Source: Paludibaculum fermentans (GTDB taxonomy: Bacteria > Acidobacteriota > Terriglobia > Bryobacterales > Bryobacteraceae). From it: a DNA stretch of 64,000 bases. The notes beneath the pieces are model-generated. The model had not been told where the DNA came from and searched no databases. It saw only the letters and a program-made list of their open reading frames with translations. This document shows, one piece after another, positions 8,238 to 15,540 of the stretch (positions are counted from its first letter, which is position 1; every line of letters starts with the position of its first letter). The DNA is taken from the NCBI RefSeq assembly GCF_015277775.1, contig NZ_CP063849.1, forward strand, positions 2,294,001 through 2,358,000, read 5' to 3'. Position numbers and translations under genes: made by a program.

Positions 8238-8638
8238 AAAGATACAGCCTAGCCGAGGACCGTCTCTCCCTTGAGGATAGCGAATCCCCACAGGAGTGCC
8301 CCTCATTGGCAGGTAAATCCTAAATCAAGATTGTTAAGGACATCAAGCAGCGCCTGGTGTGCGGGGGCTGCGTCGCGGGGGCGTGTAACGCAGTCAACCT
8401 CTCTCGCATCAGAGCATTATGGCGGTTCTGGTGCGGCGCGGCGGCATGAGTGGGGGCGTTTGCATATCTTTACCTCAAAACTGAGACGCAAACGGCGCGG
8501 CTCGCGTCACAAGTTGCAGCCGGCAACCCGGAGCGGCCTTTTGGGTTCAATCCTTTGAAATCCAAACAGGCCGGTTGAAGGCAACCGCGCATTTGGCCGA
8601 TGTATTCCTAAAGTCCCAAGCGAAGATCCACAAAAACC
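8238..8638. other. 401-nt divergent intergenic region
   Basis: This spacer lies between the minus-strand two-component operon and the plus-strand subtilase. I see no gene in it: the short open frames lack ribosome sites and family features. It is likely to hold both promoters. The only structures I can point to are the inverted repeat and 12-bp motif at 8457-8494, listed separately. Confidence 0.6.
8457..8494 (+). promoter_or_regulatory. inverted repeat enclosing a 12-bp motif shared with the second subtilase gene
   Basis: CGTTTGC (8457-8463) and its exact complement GCAAACG (8488-8494) flank a 24-nt segment that contains ATCTTTACCTCA (8466-8477). The same 12 bases occur upstream of the other subtilase gene (minus strand, 20524-20513) in the same orientation relative to the coding sequence. 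This suggests a shared regulator site, but no binding protein can be named. Confidence 0.4.
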
Positions 8639-11044
8639 ATGAAACGGAACTCGATTCTCCTGGCCGTCTGGCTGGCACTGGCCCCAGGGCTGTTCGCGGA
8701 AGTACTCCCCGGCCGCTATATCGTTGAACTCACTACGGAACCGGTGACCGACCACATGACCAGGGTCCGGGGCCGGCGCGCCGATCTACGCGGTACAGAG
8801 GCAGAGGCGCACCGCACGCGAGTACGTGGTGAACAGACCGCAATGCGGGGCAATATTGAACGGCGTTCCGGCATCGTGCTGGATTCCGTGAATACGGTTG
8901 CCAACGCGATGTTCGTCCAGGCGGACGCAGCCACGGCGGCGCAGCTCGCCCAGATGCCTGGAGTGAAGCGCGTGGTTCCGGTAAGGATGCTGCACCGCGT
9001 GCTCGATCGCGCCGTGCTGCTGCACAAGGTCAGCGATGTCTGGAGTCAGTTCGGCGAAAGCAATGCCGGCGCGGGCATAAAGATCGGCATCATCGACACC
9101 GGCATCGAGATCACCCATCCCGCTTTCCAGGACAGTTCCCTGACGGTGCCGGATTCGTTTCCTCGCGCCAACACGGTCTTCGACCTGAACTACACGAACA
9201 ACAAGGTTATCGTCGCGCGCAGCTATGTGAATCTCCTGCAATACCGCGATGTCGACTACACCCCGCGCGACCATGTGGGCCACGGCACGGCTCTGGCCAC
9301 CATCGCCGCGGGTGTACGCTCACAGGGCCCGCTGGCCACGATCCAGGGCGTCGCGCCTAAGGCATTCCTCGGTGTTTATAAGGTCTTTGGAACACCTGGC
9401 TACAACGATTACGCCTCCGACGATGCCATCATCAAGGCCTTTGACGATGCCGTCGCCGACGGGATGGATGTCATCAGCCTCAGCGTCGGGGACGACTTTG
9501 CCCCACGCCTGTCAGAGGATCTTGATGTGGCGGCGGTGGAGCGCGCCACGCAGGCCGGTGTCATTGTGGTCATCGCCGCGGGCAACAATGGCCCGGGCCT
9601 GAACACGATCGGATCTCCAGCCACCGCTCCTTCCGCGATCTCAGTAGGCGCAACGACCAACGACCGTACGTTCGCCTCCAGCGTCGAAGTCTCGGGCCTC
9701 AGCTCGTACGTGGCCTACAACGGCTACACAACGGCCGGGTCGACGCCTGTGACGGGAACCCTGGTGGATGTCGCCACGCTTGACGGCAATGGCCTGGGCT
9801 GCTCTGCGTTCCAATCCGGCAGCCTGAGCGGCAAGATCGCCCTGATCCAGCGCGGAGATTGTTACTTTGAAGACAAGCTGAACAACGCCCGGAATGCAGG
9901 CGCCGCGGGAGCGCTTGTCTATATGCGCGACACGGCTCCAGACCCCATCTACATGAGCGTTGGCGCGGCCACCCTGCCGGCCCAGGCTGTCAGCTATGGC
10001 GATGGAGTGGCGATCAAACAGGCGCTCGCCGGCCAGGCCGGTCTCTCCGGCACGATGCACTTCGATGTCGGCAGCGTGCCCATCACGGCAAACCGCCTGA
10101 CCGACTTCAGCGCGGCCGGGCCCAGCGTGGACGGCGGCATCAAACCGGAGATCGTGGCTGTCGGCAGCAACTTCTACACAGGCACGCAGACGCTGGATAA
10201 CTACGGTGACATGTACGATTCCAGCGGCTACATCCTGGTGGACGGCACCAGCTTCTCCACTCCGTTTGTGGCCGGCACGGCGGCCCTTCTCAAGAGCCTG
10301 CATCCCGGGCTGACGGTGGACCAGTACCGGTCGATGATCATCAATAACGGAGCGGCGGCCTCCAACATGACCGGCGGAGCGGCGGGCGTCCAGCAGGCGG
10401 GCGGCGGATTGGTGGATGCCAGCGCGGCCGTGAATACGGCCGTCACCGCGTATCCCGCCACATTGCCGCTGGGTACGGGCGGCAGCGAGGTCCAACTGGG
10501 CCGCACGCTCACGCTGACCAACATCAGCGGCAGCAAGGACACCTTCACGCTGGCGGCCGACGGTGGCAGCGACCAGTTCCAGGCATCGATCGCGACGCCA
10601 ACGGTGGAAGTCGAGGCGGGCGCTTCCACGGATGTCACCGTGGCATGGAACGGCTCGGGCATGACGGCCGGCGCCTATCAGGGCGCGATCACGATCACAT
10701 CGAACAATACGGGCAAGACCTCGCGGGTGCCGTATTGGTTTGATTCCTCGACGGGCGCCCCGGCCAGCATGAACATCATGTACAGCGCGGGCAGCGTGAG
10801 CCGGAATCGCACCACGACGGTGTACTTCCGGGTGCTGGATGCCGCGGGCACGGCGTTGAGCTCGGCAAATCCTGCAATTTCCACTATTTCCGGCGGCGGC
10901 GCCACAGGCCGGGTGGTCAACTACGACTCCGACTGGCCAGGCATGTTCGCGGTCACGGTGCGTGCTGGGTTCAATCCCGGGGACAACGTGTTCCGGCTAC
11001 AGGCCGGCGACATCACCCTGGATTTCACAATCACGGGAAACTAG
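8639..11044 (+). CDS. secreted S8 subtilisin-like serine protease with PA domain insertion
   Basis: 801 residues: signal peptide (about 1-20), an inhibitor-I9-like prodomain (YIVELTTEPV to about 115), then a peptidase S8 domain with the full triad: Asp153 in IIDTGIE, His215 in DHVGHGTALA and Ser538 in DGTSFSTPFVAG; the oxyanion Asn is in AAGNNGPG. A protease-associated domain (about 365-475, with GKIALIQRGDCYFEDK) is inserted before the Ser, as in PA-containing subtilases. The last 200 residues are beta-rich fibronectin-III-like modules. An extracellular protease is the expected product. The gene is single, followed directly by a strong terminator, and divergent from a two-component system. 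The prodomain contains an unusual Arg-rich stretch (about 42-75). Confidence 0.93.
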   Translation: MKRNSILLAVWLALAPGLFAEVLPGRYIVELTTEPVTDHMTRVRGRRADLRGTEAEAHRTRVRGEQTAMRGNIERRSGIVLDSVNTVANAMFVQADAATAAQLAQMPGVKRVVPVRMLHRVLDRAVLLHKVSDVWSQFGESNAGAGIKIGIIDTGIEITHPAFQDSSLTVPDSFPRANTVFDLNYTNNKVIVARSYVNLLQYRDVDYTPRDHVGHGTALATIAAGVRSQGPLATIQGVAPKAFLGVYKVFGTPGYNDYASDDAIIKAFDDAVADGMDVISLSVGDDFAPRLSEDLDVAAVERATQAGVIVVIAAGNNGPGLNTIGSPATAPSAISVGATTNDRTFASSVEVSGLSSYVAYNGYTTAGSTPVTGTLVDVATLDGNGLGCSAFQSGSLSGKIALIQRGDCYFEDKLNNARNAGAAGALVYMRDTAPDPIYMSVGAATLPAQAVSYGDGVAIKQALAGQAGLSGTMHFDVGSVPITANRLTDFSAAGPSVDGGIKPEIVAVGSNFYTGTQTLDNYGDMYDSSGYILVDGTSFSTPFVAGTAALLKSLHPGLTVDQYRSMIINNGAAASNMTGGAAGVQQAGGGLVDASAAVNTAVTAYPATLPLGTGGSEVQLGRTLTLTNISGSKDTFTLAADGGSDQFQASIATPTVEVEAGASTDVTVAWNGSGMTAGAYQGAITITSNNTGKTSRVPYWFDSSTGAPASMNIMYSAGSVSRNRTTTVYFRVLDAAGTALSSANPAISTISGGGATGRVVNYDSDWPGMFAVTVRAGFNPGDNVFRLQAGDITLDFTITGN

Positions 11045-11057
11045 ACCTGAAGTGGAG

Positions 11058-11098
11058 AAGGCCGGCAGGGGTGGCTGCACCCATCCTGCCGGCCTTTT
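11058..11098 (+). terminator. rho-independent terminator after the subtilase gene
   Basis: A 12-bp perfect stem, AAGGCCGGCAGG (11058-11069) with CCTGCCGGCCTT (11085-11096), a 15-nt loop and a short T run. It lies 14 nt after the subtilase stop and 20 nt before the convergent membrane-protein stop, and may serve both directions. Confidence 0.85.
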
Positions 11099-11117
11099 CC
11101 ATTTGGAGCGGGAGTGT

Positions 11118-11831
11118 CTAGTCGAGAGCGGCGATCTCGCCTGGCAGGATCCGACGCGTGCGTGGCAACAAGCCCCTGACGCTCATCCAGCCCACCAGTG
11201 CCAACACACTGACAAACGTAACCAGTTCAATCACATCGGAGGTGTGGTTGCGGGGCAGGATCTTCCACAGAATACCCACGGTCGGCTGCGCGATGCACAT
11301 GGCCCAGACCGTGCCGTAGAAGTACCGGCGCTCGTGCCCTTCCCCGGCTGTGGAGGGCTTCACACGCGGCAACTGGCCGAGCGCGCCGAGAATCCACACG
11401 GGGATGACCACGGGGAAGTACCCGTACCAGTAGATCTGCTTCATCATCCACTTGCCGGTCGTGACCGCCACCACCAGGCCGACCAGGTTCAGCAGCCCGT
11501 AACTGATGGCGGCGCCCCAGGCGAATGTATAGCAAATTCGGCGGTAGAGCGGGTTCGGCCGGTCTTCCGTAAAGCGAATGATATACGGAGCGGGTTCCGA
11601 GCCGGGCAGGCGGCCTCGCAAGCCGGCGATGCCGGTCCCAACCAGAACGGCCGCCAGCCACCAAACCATATTCCCGCCGAAGCCTTCGGCGAACAGCTTG
11701 AACGTCACCGGTCCGGGGATCAGGAAGAAAACAAAGATCCAGATGGGCCAATGGTTGACCCGGTAGTACGTCTTGTTGCGCGTACGGATCTTTCTCTCGG
11801 TATCGTATTCGATCTTTACCTGCGGATTCAT
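11118..11831 (-). CDS. polytopic membrane protein of unknown function
   Basis: About 237 residues from MNPQVKIEYD with six or seven predicted TM segments, for example WPIWIFVFFLIPGPVTF, MVWWLAAVLVGTGIAGL, FPVVIPVWILGALG and VIELVTFVSVLALVGW. I do not recognise a family. A charged cytoplasmic N-terminus (TERKIRTRNKTYYR) and Arg-rich loops follow positive-inside expectations. The start at 11831 was preferred over 11876 because the extra residues are Cys/Arg-rich and precede an otherwise conventional N-terminus. It is divergent from the SDR gene (99-nt gap), so co-regulation is possible. Confidence 0.7.
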   Translation of the reverse strand: MNPQVKIEYDTERKIRTRNKTYYRVNHWPIWIFVFFLIPGPVTFKLFAEGFGGNMVWWLAAVLVGTGIAGLRGRLPGSEPAPYIIRFTEDRPNPLYRRICYTFAWGAAISYGLLNLVGLVVAVTTGKWMMKQIYWYGYFPVVIPVWILGALGQLPRVKPSTAGEGHERRYFYGTVWAMCIAQPTVGILWKILPRNHTSDVIELVTFVSVLALVGWMSVRGLLPRTRRILPGEIAALD

Positions 11832-11916
11832 TGCGAATAGATTAGTGTGGCATACCCGTACCCGCTGGCGACACATCCCGGTACCCGGGACGGTGCCGTA
11901 AGCCCCTGATTCCCGC

Positions 11917-11922
11917 TACAAT
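11917..11922 (+). promoter_or_regulatory. -10-like box immediately before the SDR start
   Basis: TACAAT ends only eight bases before the ATG at 11931, and no Shine-Dalgarno sequence is visible between them. If used, the transcript would be leaderless or nearly so. No good -35 box is seen at standard spacing. Confidence 0.35.
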
Positions 11923-11930
11923 CGTCCTTC

Positions 11931-12680
11931 ATGCGGCTCGAACTCAATGGCGCCAAAGCGCTGGTCACCGGCGGCAGTAACGGGATAGGTTTTGCGATTA
12001 CGGAAGCACTCCGATCCTGCGGAGCGGAGGTCACGGTGGCCGACCTGGAATCTTCGCCCCCCGTCGACGTCTCTGACGCGGAATCTCTGGCTCAGGTCTT
12101 TGATTCGCAAGGACCTTTCGACATCGTCGTGGCGAACGCGGGCGCGGTCACCGTGGCTCCGCTCGACCAGACCACCACCGAGCAGTGGAACCGCCTGCTC
12201 GCCATCAATCTTTCGGGCGCCTTCCACACCATCCAACTGGCGGCGCGCCAGATGAAACCGCGGCGGCAGGGCACGATTGTCCTCACCGCTTCGACCAATT
12301 CGTATGACGGCGAGCCTGACCTGATCGCCTACAACGCCACCAAGGCGGGGCTGCTGGGACTGCTGCACACAGCGGCGGGCGAGTTGGGTCCCTACGGGAT
12401 CCGCATCAATGCGGTCTGCCCCGGACTCATCCGCACCCGTCTGACCGAGTCGCACTTCGCCCAGCCCCAGGTATTGAAAGACTACTTCCGGCACATCCCG
12501 CTGGGCCGGGGCGGCTTGCCCGCCGAAGTGGCCAACGCGGTGGCCTTCCTCGCCTCGCCGTTAGCCTCGTTTATCACTGGTACGACCTTGCTGGTGGACG
12601 GCGGGCAGATGGCCACGAAATTCGGGACCTGGAACGAGTCCTTCGCCCGATTTGAAACCGATCATTGGGAAGTCAAATGA
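11931..12680 (+). CDS. short-chain dehydrogenase/reductase (classical SDR)
   Basis: 249 residues with the classical SDR features: TGGSNGIGF dinucleotide-binding motif (about 14-22), NAG in VVANAGAV, a catalytic Ser in VLTAST, YNATK for the Tyr-x3-Lys pair, and a C-terminal TGTTLLVDGG. An acidic residue after the second strand (VADLE) suggests NAD(H) preference. The substrate is unknown. The stop overlaps the ATG of the next gene (ATGA at 12677-12680), so it is translationally coupled to an ABC exporter, which is unusual for an SDR and suggests that it modifies the transported compound or a precursor. No ribosome site is evident. Confidence 0.88.
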   Translation: MRLELNGAKALVTGGSNGIGFAITEALRSCGAEVTVADLESSPPVDVSDAESLAQVFDSQGPFDIVVANAGAVTVAPLDQTTTEQWNRLLAINLSGAFHTIQLAARQMKPRRQGTIVLTASTNSYDGEPDLIAYNATKAGLLGLLHTAAGELGPYGIRINAVCPGLIRTRLTESHFAQPQVLKDYFRHIPLGRGGLPAEVANAVAFLASPLASFITGTTLLVDGGQMATKFGTWNESFARFETDHWEVK

Positions 12681-13423
12681 ATCAGACCATGCGGGCGGAG
12701 GGGCTGACCAAGTCCTTCGGCCAGGTGCACGCCGCCGATCGCGTCAGCCTATCGGTTGCCGCGGGGGAAGTTGTTGGTTTGCTAGGACCCAACGGCGCGG
12801 GCAAGACCACCATCCTGCGTATGATCGCCGGCATCCTTACACCCGACGCCGGCGAGGTTTTCATTAACGGAATCGACGTCGCGCGCGACCCGCTGGCCAC
12901 CAAGTCGAAGATCGGTTTCCATTCAGGCGACACGCAGCTCTACCAGCGGCTGAATCCGCGCGAGGCGCTGGAGTATTTCGGGCGCCTGTACGGAATGAAC
13001 GAGCGGGCGCTGCACCACCGCATCGAGGAACTGGTCGAGCAGCTCGAAATGGGTTCCTTTGCGTCCCGTCCCTGCGGCACCCTCTCCTCGGGCCAGAAGC
13101 AGCGCGCCAACATCGCGCGGGCGTTTCTCCACGAGCCGGACCTCTTGATCCTGGACGAACCCACCAACGCCCTGGATGTCGTCAGCGGCCAGTTCATCGT
13201 CGAAGCGATCCGCCGCGAAAAGGCGGCGGGCCGGGCGGTCATCTTCTCCACCCACATCATGGGCGAAGCCGAGTACCTCTGCGACCGCATTTCGCTGTTG
13301 CACCAGGGACGCATTGTAGACGAAGGTACGGTGCCCGAGTTGCTGGAACGCTCGGGTTGCCCGAACCTGACTGACGCCTTTCTGAAGAACATCGGCGCAC
13401 GCCGCAACGGAGGGGCCGCATGA
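12677..13423 (+). CDS. ABC transporter ATP-binding protein (NatA-like)
   Basis: 248 residues with Walker A LLGPNGAGKTT, signature LSSGQKQR, Walker B LLILDEPT and the switch His in IFSTH. The organisation and the GIDVARDPLATKSKIGF segment match NatA-type ATPases of ABC-2 exporters. The start at 12677 is taken because it overlaps the SDR stop by four bases; an ATG at 12665 would lie inside the SDR gene. The stop overlaps the permease start by four bases, so SDR, ATPase and permease form a tightly coupled trio. The complex would sit at the inner membrane and export an unknown substrate, or Na+ if truly NatAB-like. Confidence 0.92.
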   Translation: MNQTMRAEGLTKSFGQVHAADRVSLSVAAGEVVGLLGPNGAGKTTILRMIAGILTPDAGEVFINGIDVARDPLATKSKIGFHSGDTQLYQRLNPREALEYFGRLYGMNERALHHRIEELVEQLEMGSFASRPCGTLSSGQKQRANIARAFLHEPDLLILDEPTNALDVVSGQFIVEAIRREKAAGRAVIFSTHIMGEAEYLCDRISLLHQGRIVDEGTVPELLERSGCPNLTDAFLKNIGARRNGGAA

Positions 13424-15540
13424 GACCCGGCACGGTATTCACCATCTACCGCAAAGAGCTGCGCGAGGCCTTGCGCGACCGCCGCACGATCTTCATGATG
13501 ATCGGCCTGCCCATCCTGCTTTACCCGCTCCTGATGATCGGGCTCAGCCGGCTGCAGGAAGGCCAGGAAGCGGCCCAGGCGGCCCGCGCTTCTCGTGTGG
13601 CGGTGTGGGGTACCCTGCCGCTGGACGCGCAGGAGCGCATGCTGAAGTCGGGCAAGATCGAACTCTTGCCCTGGGCGGGAGCCACCGACATGGTGCGCGC
13701 CGGCCTGGAGATGGATCAGCTCAAGCCACCGCCCAGCCCGCCCATCGACCTGGACGGCGACGACAAGCCGCCCGTGCCGAAGAAGATGCCCGACGCCGTG
13801 TGGGCCAAGGCCGCCCAACAGGCGATCCTCGACCGCAAGGCGGACGCCATTCTCATCGCCTGGCCTAATTTCGGCGTGAGGCTCCAACGCGGGGACATGG
13901 CCGTCGCCAGCATTCTCTTCGACTCAGTCCGCCCCGATTCGCGCAAGGCGCGCGACCGCATCAGTGACCACCTGCGGCAATACCGCCTGGACCTGTTGGC
14001 CGTCAGGGAGACGCAGAACAAACTGCCGGCCGGTTTCGCCACCGGGATCGAGATCCAAAACACGAACGTAGCCAGTGAGCAGCGCAAGTCCGGCATGCTC
14101 GTGGGCATGTTGCTGCCCTACATGCTGATCCTCTTCTCGGCGATGAGCGGCTTCTATGCGGCGATCGACATGACCGCCGGAGAGAAAGAGCGCGGCACCA
14201 TGCAGACCCTGCTGTGCGCGCCGGTCGAGTCGCTGGAGATCATCGGCGGCAAGTTCCTGGCGGTGTGGAGCATCGCCATGATCGCCACCGTCGTCAACCT
14301 GCTCAGCCTCTCGCTGACGTTCACCCGGCTCAAGCTGATCCCGGGCATGCAGACCAGCGTGCCGGCCTCCTCCTACCTGATCGCCTTCGTGATGCTGGTG
14401 CCCATCTCCCTGATGATCAACGCGGTGTTTCTGGCTGTCGGCGCCTTTGCCAAGGACTTCAAGGATGGCCAGAACTTCCTGACCCCGATCCTGATGAGCC
14501 TGCTGGTGCCGCTGGTCGCCACCATGACGCCCGGCATCGAGTTGAACGGCTATCTCGCCTTTGTGCCCGTGGTGAACATCGCGCTGCTGATCAAGGGCGT
14601 GTTTCTGGGTGAGTGGGCGGCCGATACGCTGTTCCTGGTCATGCTCAGCTCGCTGTGCTATGCCTCCATCGCGCTGGTCTTCGCCGCTCACATCTTCGAA
14701 CGCAATTCCCTGCTGCTGGGCGGCAAGGAGCACTTTTCCGGCGTCTTCGATTTCTCGCGCCACCCGGGCGCCCGGCCCACGCCCGCCGTCTCGATGCTGG
14801 TGTTTGCCGTCGCCTTGGTCATGGCCTTCTACGGCAGCCTGAGCCTGACGAAGTACGGGTTGCCCACCGTGCTGATCGTGATGCAGTTCGGCTTCTTCCT
14901 GCTGCCTTGCCTGGCGCTGGTGCGGCTGAAGGGCTACGACTTCGTCGAGACGTTCTCCCTGCGCATGCCGTCGCTGCGCGCCATCGCCGCTTGCGTGCTC
15001 ATCGGCCTGTCGGCCTGGACGGTCGCCGGCGGCCTGCTGGTGCGCCTGCTGCCCCCGCCCGAGTCCCTGCAGAAGGCCATGGAACGCCTGCTGCTGCTGG
15101 ATGACAAACCGGCGCCGTTGTGGCAGGCCCTGGTGCTGGTGGGCCTCATTCCCGCGCTGTGCGAGGAGGCCCTGTTCCGAGGCCTCATCCTGAGCGGCTT
15201 CCGCCGTCTCGGCATGTGGCCCGCGATCCTGGCCACGGGCCTTCTGTTCGGCCTGGCGCATGCTTCCATCTACCGTCTGCTGCCGACCTTTGCGCTGGGT
15301 GTCGCCTTCGGGTACGCCGTGTGGAAGACGCGGTCGCTGGCGGCGGGCATCATCTGCCACGCCCTCAACAACGGGCTGATGGCTGTGCTCGCCCGATCAA
15401 AGAACATCATCGAGGAACTCGGCCTGGGCGGCTCGAAATACGTCCCCTGGACCATCATCGGCGCGGGCTGCGTCGTGATGGTCCTGGGACTTTGGCTGCT
15501 GTCGCAGGAGCGGGCTCCGCAAGCCACCGAAACGGCTTAA
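13420..15540 (+). CDS. ABC-2 permease fused to a CPBP-family intramembrane protease
   Basis: 706 residues. The N-terminal half is a NatB-like ABC-2 permease: TM1 (IFMMIGLPILLYPLLMIGL), a large extracytoplasmic loop with a Pro-rich patch, then several TM helices including the MTAGEKERGTMQTLL coupling region. The C-terminal third is a CPBP (CAAX protease/bacteriocin-processing) domain with EEALFRG (Glu pair near 581-582), FGLAH and a final HALNN (His near 647), so the putative active-site residues are all present. NatB-CPBP fusions are known in several phyla; the protease part may process a peptide or regulate the exporter. Its TAA overlaps the TAA of the convergent subtilase gene at the palindrome TTAA. 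Confidence 0.9.
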   Translation: MRPGTVFTIYRKELREALRDRRTIFMMIGLPILLYPLLMIGLSRLQEGQEAAQAARASRVAVWGTLPLDAQERMLKSGKIELLPWAGATDMVRAGLEMDQLKPPPSPPIDLDGDDKPPVPKKMPDAVWAKAAQQAILDRKADAILIAWPNFGVRLQRGDMAVASILFDSVRPDSRKARDRISDHLRQYRLDLLAVRETQNKLPAGFATGIEIQNTNVASEQRKSGMLVGMLLPYMLILFSAMSGFYAAIDMTAGEKERGTMQTLLCAPVESLEIIGGKFLAVWSIAMIATVVNLLSLSLTFTRLKLIPGMQTSVPASSYLIAFVMLVPISLMINAVFLAVGAFAKDFKDGQNFLTPILMSLLVPLVATMTPGIELNGYLAFVPVVNIALLIKGVFLGEWAADTLFLVMLSSLCYASIALVFAAHIFERNSLLLGGKEHFSGVFDFSRHPGARPTPAVSMLVFAVALVMAFYGSLSLTKYGLPTVLIVMQFGFFLLPCLALVRLKGYDFVETFSLRMPSLRAIAACVLIGLSAWTVAGGLLVRLLPPPESLQKAMERLLLLDDKPAPLWQALVLVGLIPALCEEALFRGLILSGFRRLGMWPAILATGLLFGLAHASIYRLLPTFALGVAFGYAVWKTRSLAAGIICHALNNGLMAVLARSKNIIEELGLGGSKYVPWTIIGAGCVVMVLGLWLLSQERAPQATETA

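Noticed and set aside
13924-15360. 478-codon minus-strand open frame under the permease gene
   Set aside because: Gln/His/Asp-rich antisense frame without recognisable features; the plus strand encodes clear membrane and CPBP motifs.
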